A DNA stretch of 27,522 nt from the NCBI GenBank assembly GCA_047517485.1, contig JAKZSU010000185.1:1-27522 (forward strand). The letters are read 5' to 3'. The position numbers were made by a program, and so were the translations under genes. The notes beneath the pieces are model-generated. The model saw only the letters and a list, made by a program, of their open reading frames with translations. It had not been told where the DNA came from and searched no databases. Origin of the DNA: JAKZSU01 sp047517485 (GTDB lineage: Bacteria > Pseudomonadota > Alphaproteobacteria > UBA7887). Shown piece after piece: positions 1 through 6,175 of this stretch. Every line of letters starts with the position of its first letter. Within the stretch, counting starts at the first letter, position 1.

Positions 1-194
1 GCGGGCGATGTGGGTGCATCGGCCGAGCGTCGCAACGCGCTCGAAAAGCCAAGTTGGCCCACCGGAGGCCGCGTTCCCGGAGCCCGAGGCGTCCGCGCGT
101 CTTGCTCGATGCACCCACATCGCGCGGCGGCGCGCTCCTAGCCACGGGCTGCGGGAACGGGGTCAAACCGCATCCAACTAACCTTGAAAGGCTC
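1..194 (+). mobile_element. MITE-like structured element, copy A (left end outside window)
   Basis: This stretch matches the complement of the complete element at 16735-16997, so it is a second copy of the same family, cut by the window edge. Its right terminal repeat occupies 163-194 and ends in AAGGCTC, followed by the dinucleotide TA at 195-196. Inside are two small hairpins, 6-21 (stem CGATG/CATCG, loop TGGGTG) and 107-122 (same stem, loop CACCCA), whose loops are complementary to each other. A longer imperfect stem pairs 69-90 with 141-162 (19 of 22 positions). There is no coding potential, so any movement would need a transposase in trans. The TA next to the end resembles the target duplication of IS630/Tc1-mariner elements, which is family knowledge and not shown here. 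The element ends exactly at the stop codon of the neighbouring minus-strand gene. Confidence 0.75.
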
Positions 195-1000
195 TAGAAC
201 CGAAACGTGACGCCGACCTCGGGGCCGTGCAGAGCCATGACTTCCTCGCGTTTAAGCTCGCGGAGAACGAATGACCGATACCGTATATGGACGTTCATAT
301 TGGCGGTAATGACATACTGATAGCCGATGTTTGCGTCCAGGAACGGGATAAGGCCTGAGTGGTCTCCAGGCTCCGCGCTCGATACTCGATTGGTCACTTC
401 TTGTATTTCGTATCCTATCCCGGTCATGAAATTGCCGAACAGCACATGCTTTCCGCGGCGATCGACAGGCGTCGAAAAACTCACGCCGATTTCCCCGAGA
501 TAAAAGTTGGTACTCTGGTCAAGTCGGTTGGTCCCCGAAGCCGTGAACAAGAAACCGGGCTCGCCTTTTGCTTCTTCCTCCATCAGCGTCCATCGCGCGC
601 CAACGAACCGATGGACGTCTGAATCGGGAACCCTGGTTCGGTAGAGAAGTTCGAGATCGGTTCTCGTGGCGTCGGTATTGAGCCGCGAGGTTACCCCCGA
701 CGCGGTAACAATTCTTCCCTTCACGTCGGCTGACCCACGGAATCCGGTGAAAATGAAGTCTGAGTTCTGAAATCCCGCTGGCTTCACGTTCACCGAAAAA
801 CCGTATAGAGGAAATTCCGCGGTTTCGTTGGTCTGCTGTGCCACGGTCAAGTCGTCGAAGGGCGTGGGATTGAACATCATGTACCAAAATCTTGGCGATA
901 TTTCGATGTCCCATGCGTCGGCTTTGGTCTGCGCAAGAGCCGGATCGTAGAGCAGAAGAAGGACGGCGAAAAAACCAGACATGGAGAGAAATATTTTCAT
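194..1000 (-). CDS. Predicted outer-membrane beta-barrel protein
   Basis: The 268-residue product begins with a Sec signal peptide (hydrophobic stretch at about residues 6-20, likely cleavage after PALAQ). The mature part is rich in alternating polar and hydrophobic strands with many aromatic residues. It ends in GVTFRF, the terminal phenylalanine typical of proteins inserted by the Bam machinery. This points to a small barrel in the outer membrane; I do not recognise a specific family or substrate. An AAAGGG motif about 7 bases before the ATG supports the start. The stop codon TAG lies on the edge of the MITE-like element: TA is the flanking dinucleotide and G the first element base. Because the C-terminus looks natural, the insertion probably hit the original stop codon without truncating the gene. 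The gene is transcribed divergently from the NIPSNAP gene. Confidence 0.75.
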   Translation of the reverse strand: MKIFLSMSGFFAVLLLLYDPALAQTKADAWDIEISPRFWYMMFNPTPFDDLTVAQQTNETAEFPLYGFSVNVKPAGFQNSDFIFTGFRGSADVKGRIVTASGVTSRLNTDATRTDLELLYRTRVPDSDVHRFVGARWTLMEEEAKGEPGFLFTASGTNRLDQSTNFYLGEIGVSFSTPVDRRGKHVLFGNFMTGIGYEIQEVTNRVSSAEPGDHSGLIPFLDANIGYQYVITANMNVHIRYRSFVLRELKREEVMALHGPEVGVTFRF

Positions 1001-1317
1001 ATCAGACCCTTTCTGAATTTTAGATGGTGCGCCAACATTTCTTTCTGACGCACACGGTTTTGCGTTGCCGCGCCGAGGCCCGAGGGGATCCCTGTCGCAC
1101 TAAGGATTATTGCCGCGTCATGGGCCGCAGATTGGGCCGCGTCGCGTATGTGGTCGAATTTAGAGGCCCCAGATTTGCCGATAATACCAGCTTGTGATGA
1201 TAAAAACTTGTTTGACGGCCTACATCGGGGCGCGTTGACAAGGTTCCGGGCGGCTGATTTGGTGCCGGGGATTTCCCATCATGCCGGCCGAGGTGCCGAT
1301 TCCACAGGAGGATACAA
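1001..1317. promoter_or_regulatory. Divergent intergenic region between the barrel gene and the NIPSNAP gene
   Basis: This 317-base stretch has no convincing gene. It must carry promoters for both directions. On the plus strand a perfect -35 hexamer TTGACA lies at 1235-1240, but the -10 at the expected 17-base spacing (TTTGGT) is weak. A strong Shine-Dalgarno AGGAGG at 1306-1311 fixes the start of the NIPSNAP gene. The region is less GC-rich than its surroundings around 1180-1215. I see no clear operator palindrome. Confidence 0.4.
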
Positions 1318-1647
1318 ATGTCGAAATTCGTCGAAATGCGGACCTATCGGTTGGTGCCGGGCGGCCACGCCCAATGGTTCAAGCACTATGAAGAGCTCGC
1401 GATGGACGTGCAGAAGAAAATTCTCGGCAATATGGTCGGCTATTACAACACCGAGCACGGGCCGCTGAACGAAATCGTTCACATGTGGGGCTATGACAGT
1501 CTCGACGATCGACTCGCGCGGCGCAAAGAGCTGTTCGAGCAGCCCGAATGGAACGAATTCATCCCCAAGGTCCGGCCGCTGATGGAAACCCAAGAATCAA
1601 GGGTCCTGATTCCGGCGCCATTCTTCACGGTTCCCGAATCGGACTAA
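1318..1647 (+). CDS. NIPSNAP family protein
   Basis: The 109-residue protein starts MSKFVEMRTYRLVPG and continues with a central GYYNTEHGPLNEIVHMWGY segment. This is the ferredoxin-like dimeric alpha-beta barrel pattern of the NIPSNAP family (E-x-R-x-Y near the N-terminus, then G-x-Y-x-T-E-x-G-x-L-N and a W-x-Y strand). NIPSNAP proteins in bacteria are small, cytoplasmic and often encoded with catabolic enzymes; their biochemical role is poorly defined. The perfect AGGAGG seven bases before the ATG makes the start secure. The gene lies 73 bases before the halohydrin dehalogenase gene on the same strand, so the two are probably co-transcribed. No signal peptide is present. Confidence 0.85.
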   Translation: MSKFVEMRTYRLVPGGHAQWFKHYEELAMDVQKKILGNMVGYYNTEHGPLNEIVHMWGYDSLDDRLARRKELFEQPEWNEFIPKVRPLMETQESRVLIPAPFFTVPESD

Positions 1648-1720
1648 GCTGAGTGGACGGCGGCCGTCCGGCCGAGCGGGCGCCATCGTGGCAAAATAAG
1701 AGAGTCCTGGGAGCGACCCT

Positions 1721-2392
1721 ATGAGCGACGCGCCGGTGGTGCTGTTCACCAATCCCGGCCATTTCGCCGGGCCCGCGGCGATTCCCGCGCTCGAGGACGC
1801 CGGCGCCCAGGTGATCGGCTTCGAGGCCGGCGATGCCGATGATGCGGCGCGCCGGGTCGGCGAAATCGTCGAGGCCCACGGCCGCATCGACGTGCTGATC
1901 AACAATGACGCGTTTCCAGCGATTCGCGCGCGAGTGGAAGAGGCCGAACTCGCCGATATGCGCGCCGGGCTGGAGGCCATGATGCTGACGCCGTTCGCCA
2001 TGGCGCGCGCGGTGGTGCCGTCGATGAAGGCCAACGGCGCGGGGAAAATTCTCTTTATCACCTCGGCGACGCCGTTCCACGGCCTGCCGAATTATTCGAT
2101 GTATGTCGCCGCGCGCGGCGGCGCCAACACGCTGGCGGTGACCCTGGCCAAGGAACTCGCGGCGGCGAATATCCAGGTCAACGCGATCGGCCCGAACTAT
2201 GTGGAAAATCCCGACTATTTCCCCGACGAACTGATCTCGAATCCCGAGACCCTGGCGCGAATCACCAAGCACATTCCGCTCGGCCGGCTCGGCAAGCCGG
2301 AGGAGTTGGCGGCGTTGATCGTTTTCCTCGCGTCCGACAAAGCCGACTGGATCACTGCGCAAGTTTTTCCGTTTGCCGGCGGCTGGGCGTGA
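1721..2392 (+). CDS. Halohydrin dehalogenase (haloalcohol dehalogenase, SDR fold)
   Basis: At first sight this is a short-chain dehydrogenase, but the glycine-rich NAD(P) motif TGxxxGxG is missing. In its place is T10-N-P-G-H-F15-A-G17, which fits the halohydrin dehalogenase motif T-x4-F-x-G that forms the halide pocket. The catalytic triad is S115, Y128 and R132 with exact spacing S-x12-Y-x3-R; ordinary SDRs have Lys where R132 is. The segments ITSATPF, AIGPNY and YFP also follow the HheC-type sequence as I remember it. Such enzymes convert vicinal haloalcohols to epoxides without cofactor and can open epoxides with small anions. At 223 residues it lacks the C-terminal extension of HheC (about 254 residues). 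GGGAG precedes the ATG. The structured repeat array begins five bases after the stop. The physiological substrate is unknown. Confidence 0.85.
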   Translation: MSDAPVVLFTNPGHFAGPAAIPALEDAGAQVIGFEAGDADDAARRVGEIVEAHGRIDVLINNDAFPAIRARVEEAELADMRAGLEAMMLTPFAMARAVVPSMKANGAGKILFITSATPFHGLPNYSMYVAARGGANTLAVTLAKELAAANIQVNAIGPNYVENPDYFPDELISNPETLARITKHIPLGRLGKPEELAALIVFLASDKADWITAQVFPFAGGWA

Positions 2393-2397
2393 GGTGT

Positions 2398-2788
2398 AAA
2401 GCGCGTTCAAGCGCCACGCAGGCTGCCTCGCATAGGCTCGGGCCCGCGGTCGCGCTTGCCGGCCCGCACACCGTGCGGTCCGGTTGTTTAAAGCGCGTTC
2501 AAGCGCCACGCAGGCTGGCCTCGCATAGGCTCGGGCGCGCGGTCGCGCTTTGCCGGCCTGCGCGTCGCGCAGTCCGTTTGTTTAAAGCGCGTTCAAGCGC
2601 CACGCAGGCTGCCTCGCATAAGCTCGGGGGCGCGGTCGCGCTTGCCGTTCGCTTTGCTCACGGGCGCCGGTGTGGACTGGTTGGTGTGGGAGACTGGGTT
2701 CTGGTTTCTAAGCGGCGATCACGCGCCACGCAGGCTGTCCTCGCATACGCTTGGGCGCGCTTGCCAAACCGCACGGTGTGCGGCTTGG
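2398..2788 (+). repeat. Array of structured ~92-bp repeats (family R1), cluster 1
   Basis: Copies begin at 2398, 2490 and 2584 (AAGCGCGTTCAAGCGCCACG at the start), and a degenerate one at about 2709; the first two units are 92 and 94 bases. Each full unit has an outer pairing AAGCGCG with CGCGCTT, an inner pairing GCGCC with GGCGC, and a 3' hairpin with a three-base loop. The hairpins are at 2461-2481 (loop ACC), 2555-2575 (loop GTC) and 2764-2788 (loop GGT). Stem sequences differ between copies but remain paired, and the same single mismatch is kept seven pairs from the loop. The third copy loses its hairpin after about 2655. The array fills the space between the dehalogenase gene and the rraA-like gene. 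Long open frames through it are an effect of GC content and periodicity and do not look like genes. Confidence 0.85.
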
Positions 2789-2794
2789 TATAAT
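2786..2794 (+). promoter_or_regulatory. Extended -10 promoter element before the rraA-like gene
   Basis: A perfect TATAAT lies at 2789-2794, preceded by TG at the extended -10 position (TGGTATAAT). It sits at the 3' edge of the last R1 repeat copy, whose hairpin (2764-2788) covers the place where a -35 would be. No good -35 is present at 16-18 bases, which is acceptable for an extended -10 promoter. Transcription would start near 2801, giving a leader of roughly 26 bases. Confidence 0.5.
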
Positions 2795-2826
2795 GTCAAT
2801 TCCCTGTTTGGTGATAGAAGGCGATC

Positions 2827-3552
2827 ATGACCGATGGAGTTCCCGCGCCGCCGGGACAAGACGTGCTCGACGCACTGAAAAATATCAGCACGCCGACCCT
2901 GTGCACCCAATTGCTCAAGCGCGGTTTGCGCAACACGTTCCTGGTGGGCGTGGGTCCATTGGCGCCGGAATCCGCAGCGTTCGCGGCGCCGGCCTTTACG
3001 TTGCGCTATATCCCGGCGCGCGAGGATATCGCGGTTCCGGCGCTGTGGGGTGACCCGGAATATCCCCAGCGCAAGGCGATCGAAACGGTGCCCGAGGGCG
3101 CGGCGCTGGTGGTCGATGCGATGGGCGACGTCCGCGCCGGCGCGGCGGGCGATATCCTGATTCGCCGATTGCAGGTGCGCGGCGTGGCCGCGATCGTCAC
3201 CGATGGCGCGCTGCGCGACACCCCGATTCTCGCCAAAATGGATTTTCCTGTATTCTGCGCGGCGGCGGCGGCGCCGGCCAGCGTCGCCACCTTGTTCGCC
3301 GTCGATCTGCAGCGCCCGATCGCCTGCGCCGGGGTCGCGATCTTCCCCGGCGACATTCTGGTCGGCGATGCGGAAGGGGTGGTGGTGGTGCCACGCGCGC
3401 TGGCGGAAGAGGTGGCGCGTGACGGGTCCGAACAGGAGCGGCTCGAACGATTTGTGCACACGTGGATCGAGCAAGGACATCCGACGTTCGGCACCTATCC
3501 GCCCAACGCGGAGACCTTGGCGGCGTACGCGGCGTGGACCGAGGACGACTGA
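2827..3552 (+). CDS. RraA family protein (4-hydroxy-4-methyl-2-oxoglutarate aldolase-like)
   Basis: The 241-residue product has the RraA / HMG-aldolase fold signature. There is a G-D-V-R-A-G-A-A-G-D-I segment at about residues 100-110, then T-D-G-A-L-R130-D131, where the Arg-Asp pair is the substrate and metal site of the aldolases, and a C-terminal GDAEGVVVVPR strand. Members with the R-D pair usually cleave 4-hydroxy-4-methyl-2-oxoglutarate or decarboxylate oxaloacetate with a divalent metal; true RNase E inhibitors are shorter (about 160 residues). The substrate here cannot be assigned. The start is supported by GAAGG before the ATG and by the extended -10 promoter 33 bases further up. An aldo/keto reductase gene follows after 24 bases, so they probably form an operon. 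Confidence 0.8.
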   Translation: MTDGVPAPPGQDVLDALKNISTPTLCTQLLKRGLRNTFLVGVGPLAPESAAFAAPAFTLRYIPAREDIAVPALWGDPEYPQRKAIETVPEGAALVVDAMGDVRAGAAGDILIRRLQVRGVAAIVTDGALRDTPILAKMDFPVFCAAAAAPASVATLFAVDLQRPIACAGVAIFPGDILVGDAEGVVVVPRALAEEVARDGSEQERLERFVHTWIEQGHPTFGTYPPNAETLAAYAAWTEDD

Positions 3553-3576
3553 CGACAGCCGGATAGGAGCGGCGGT

Positions 3577-4557
3577 ATGAAGCAACGCATGCTCGGCCGA
3601 ACCGGGCTTACGGTTTCCGAGATCGTCTTTGGCGGCGGTTGGGTCGGCGGCATCCTGATTCACAAGGACGACGACACCAAGCGGGCGGCGATTCGCCGGG
3701 CACTCGATGCCGGGGTCAATTGGATCGACACCGCGCCGGCCTATGGCGACGGCAAGTCGGAAGAAGCCCTGGGATGGTTGCTGCAGGAGGTCGATGCGAC
3801 GCCCCGAATGTCGACCAAGGTCTTGCTCGATTTGAAACGCCTCGACGATATCGCCGGCCAAGTCGAGCAAAGCCTGAGCGGCAGCTTGGCGCGGTTGCGG
3901 CGCAAGAGCGTCGATCTGGTGTTCCTGCACAATCCGATCGCTCTGGTTACCAACGATCAACAGATCGGCATCGACCACGTGATCGGTCCGGGCGGGGTGC
4001 TCGACGCCTTCGAGGCGATGCGCGACCGCGGCCTGATCGGACATTTCGGGATTACCGCGCTCGGCGACGGGGCGGCGGTGTGCGCGGTGCTCGAATGCGG
4101 CCGGATCGACGCGGCGCAGGTCTATTACAACATGCTCAATCCGAGCGCCGGTCACCCGGTCCCCGCGGCCTGGACCGGACATGATTTCACCGGCCTGATC
4201 GCTGCTTGCGACAAGTTCGATGTCGGGGTGATGAATATCCGCACTTTTGCCGCCGGGGTGATCGCCACCGATCAGCGGACCGGCCGCGAGGTAATCATTA
4301 CCGACCAGACCGGCGTGCCCGAGGAAGAGCGCAAGGCGCACGCGGTGTTCGACGCGCTCGGCTTGGAGTACGGCACCCGAGCCCAGACCGCGGTGCGGTT
4401 CTCGCTGTCGAACTCGGAAATCGCCTGTGTGGTGGTCGGCATGGCCGAGTATCGCCATCTCGAGGAAGCGCTCACCGCGGAAGAAATGGGCCCGTTGCCG
4501 GCAACCGCGATGGCAACCCTGAACGCCCTCTACGCCACTGATTTTGGCCGCATATGA
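3577..4557 (+). CDS. Aldo/keto reductase
   Basis: The 326-residue protein opens with MKQRMLGRTGLTVSEIVFGG, the usual N-terminal beta hairpin and first barrel strand. The catalytic tetrad is visible: D51 and Y56 (in DTAPAYGDGKSEEALG), K81 (in STKV) and H118 (in VFLHNP). The family reduces carbonyl compounds with NAD(P)H in the cytoplasm using a TIM barrel. This member resembles the aryl-alcohol or L-galactose dehydrogenase-like groups, but I cannot name a substrate. The gene lies 24 bases after the RraA-like gene with AGGAGCGG before its start, so the two enzymes probably act in one pathway. After its stop there are about 255 non-coding bases holding the recA promoter. Confidence 0.85.
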   Translation: MKQRMLGRTGLTVSEIVFGGGWVGGILIHKDDDTKRAAIRRALDAGVNWIDTAPAYGDGKSEEALGWLLQEVDATPRMSTKVLLDLKRLDDIAGQVEQSLSGSLARLRRKSVDLVFLHNPIALVTNDQQIGIDHVIGPGGVLDAFEAMRDRGLIGHFGITALGDGAAVCAVLECGRIDAAQVYYNMLNPSAGHPVPAAWTGHDFTGLIAACDKFDVGVMNIRTFAAGVIATDQRTGREVIITDQTGVPEEERKAHAVFDALGLEYGTRAQTAVRFSLSNSEIACVVVGMAEYRHLEEALTAEEMGPLPATAMATLNALYATDFGRI

Positions 4558-4675
4558 CAGGGGCGCCGGTGGGGTGAGCGGTTTCCATGCAACGCTTCAG
4601 ATTTATTCGCCATCCCCACTTGACCACCCAAATTGGCGATCTTGACCCTGATTCGCAATTGCCGAAGCCGATCCG

Positions 4676-4690
4676 GAACACAGAGCGAAC
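4676..4690 (+). promoter_or_regulatory. LexA (SOS) box, upstream site for recA
   Basis: The sequence GAACACAGAGCGAAC is a perfect GAAC-N7-GAAC, the direct-repeat operator bound by LexA in alphaproteobacteria (equivalent to GTTC-N7-GTTC on the other strand). It lies about 45 bases upstream of the likely -35 of recA and 124 bases before the recA start. By position it could be an auxiliary site to the one within the promoter. Confidence 0.65.
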
Positions 4691-4734
4691 GCACGGCCTG
4701 ATAGCCTATCGAGAACAATATTTTAGCCTTGGGG

Positions 4735-4763
4735 TTGGCAATTTGGAACAAAACGTGTACATT
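4735..4763 (+). promoter_or_regulatory. recA promoter with a LexA-like site in the spacer
   Basis: A -35 TTGGCA (4735-4740) and a -10 TACATT (4758-4763) are separated by exactly 17 bases. Within the spacer and overlapping the -10 lies GAACAAAACGTGTAC (4746-4760), which is GAAC-N7-GTAC, one change from a perfect alphaproteobacterial SOS box. LexA bound here would block RNA polymerase, the normal way of repressing recA until DNA damage. Both the promoter and the site are read from sequence; repression is inferred. Confidence 0.6.
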
Positions 4764-4813
4764 GACTTTCGTTGAACCATTTCAGCGGTTGTGGAATAAG
4801 GGACGGGTTGGTC

Positions 4814-5896
4814 ATGTCAGAGCCTACATTGCGGATAGTCGAGAAAGAATCGATGGATAAACAGAATGCATTGGACGCGGCGCTCAGTCAGATCGAGCGC
4901 GCATTCGGCAAGGGCTCGATCATGAAGCTCGGCCAAGGCGGCAGCGTGGCCGAGGTCGAGACGATTTCGACCGGCTCGCTGGGGCTCGACATCGGCCTCG
5001 GTGTCGGCGGCTTGCCGCGCGGTCGGGTGATTGAAATTTATGGCCCCGAGAGTTCGGGCAAGACCACGCTGGCGCTGCATGTCATCGCCGAGGCGCAAAA
5101 ATCCGGCGGCACCAGCGCCTTCATCGATGCCGAACACGCGCTCGATCCGCTCTATGCGCGCAAGCTCGGGGTCGTCGTCGATGAACTGTTAATTTCGCAA
5201 CCCGACGCCGGCGAGCAAGCGCTCGAGATCGCCGATACCCTGGTGCGATCCGGCGCCATCGACGTCCTCGTCGTCGACAGCGTCGCCGCGCTGGTGCCGC
5301 GTGCCGAGCTCGAAGGCGAAATGGGCGACACCCATGTCGGCCTGCAGGCCCGCCTGATGAGCCAGGCGTTGCGCAAACTGACCGCGTCGATCTCGCGCTC
5401 GCGGACCATGGTGATCTTCATCAACCAGATACGCATGAAAATCGGCGTGATGTATGGCAGCCCGGAGACCACCTCCGGCGGCAACGCGCTGAAATTCTAT
5501 GCCTCGGTGCGCCTCGATATTCGCCGCATCGGCGCGATCAAGGACCGCGACGAGATCGTCGGCAACCAAACCCGGGTCAAGGTGGTGAAGAACAAGGTCG
5601 CGTCGCCGTTCAAGGTGGTCGAATTCGATATCATGTACGGCCAGGGCATTTCCAAGACCGGTGAGCTCGTCGACCTCGGGGTCAAGGCGGGGATCGTCGA
5701 GAAATCCGGCTCGTGGTATTCGTACAATTCCACCCGCATCGGCCAGGGCCGCGAGAACGCCAAACAATTCCTGCTCGAGAACAGTGAAATCGCCGACGAG
5801 ATCGAGTGCGCGGTGCGCGCCAACGCCGGTCTGATCGCCGAATCGCTCGACGGTCAACCGGTGGCCGCCGACGACGATGCTGAGCAGGTGGTGTAA
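4814..5896 (+). CDS. recA: RecA recombinase
   Basis: RecA forms ATP-dependent filaments on single-stranded DNA, catalyses strand exchange and triggers LexA self-cleavage. The 360-residue product shows the Walker A motif GPESSGKTT (about residues 77-85), the DNA-binding loops around GVMYGSPETTSGGNALKFYASVR, and the conserved N-terminal block MDKQNALDAALSQIERAFGK. I chose the ATG at 4814 (MSEPTLRIVEKESMDK) because an AGGGACGGG ribosome-binding stretch precedes it and the extension resembles those of other alphaproteobacterial RecA proteins. An in-frame ATG at 4772 lies only nine bases from the -10 and is unlikely. No recX follows. The gene is preceded by two LexA-type sites, so it should be damage-inducible. 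alaS follows after about 280 bases. Confidence 0.98.
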   Translation: MSEPTLRIVEKESMDKQNALDAALSQIERAFGKGSIMKLGQGGSVAEVETISTGSLGLDIGLGVGGLPRGRVIEIYGPESSGKTTLALHVIAEAQKSGGTSAFIDAEHALDPLYARKLGVVVDELLISQPDAGEQALEIADTLVRSGAIDVLVVDSVAALVPRAELEGEMGDTHVGLQARLMSQALRKLTASISRSRTMVIFINQIRMKIGVMYGSPETTSGGNALKFYASVRLDIRRIGAIKDRDEIVGNQTRVKVVKNKVASPFKVVEFDIMYGQGISKTGELVDLGVKAGIVEKSGSWYSYNSTRIGQGRENAKQFLLENSEIADEIECAVRANAGLIAESLDGQPVAADDDAEQVV

Positions 5897-5969
5897 GCGG
5901 CCGCGCCGCGAGACTGAAATTTGGGGCGGCGTGTTCGGCCAACGCCTGACACTGGGTGGGCGCCATGGA

Positions 5970-5992
5970 GTGACGTGACGTGACGTGACGTG
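5970..5992 (+). repeat. Pentanucleotide tandem repeat between recA and alaS
   Basis: Four perfect TGACG units in a row (5971-5990) with partial units on both sides lie in the recA-alaS gap. Such short arrays can vary in copy number by slippage, but this one lies in non-coding DNA about 185 bases before alaS and has no evident role. Confidence 0.8.
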
Positions 5993-6175
5993 GTGTACCT
6001 AACAGAGCGAATTTGACGGACCCTCCGGTCCAAACCCCTGACGGCGTCGAGTTGCCTTTCGCGGCACCGCGCCGTCTTTTTCTGCTGTCCCGGCTGGTAT
6101 ATAAGCCATGGCGAGACACGCCGCCGGCGCCCGACGGTGCGCCGGTCGGCGTGTCGCCACGAATGGGATGGGACC

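Noticed and set aside
1234..1263. Strong sigma-70 promoter before the NIPSNAP gene
   Set aside because: TTGACA is perfect but no acceptable -10 is found at the right distance, so it is listed only as a weak candidate within the intergenic region.
2389..2830. Open frames of 134 and 62 residues through the first repeat array
   Set aside because: They follow the repeat periodicity, have low-complexity Arg/Ala-rich products, and the same DNA folds into hairpins; no ribosome-binding site or family resemblance.
2719..4458. 579-residue minus-strand frame opposite the rraA-like and aldo/keto reductase genes
   Set aside because: Antisense shadow; Arg/Asp/His-rich without any recognisable domain, whereas both plus-strand genes have clear catalytic motifs.
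4772..4813. Upstream ATG as start of recA
   Set aside because: It would begin nine bases after the -10, leaving almost no leader, and adds residues (MNHFSGCGIRDGLV) not typical of RecA; the ATG at 4814 has the ribosome-binding site.
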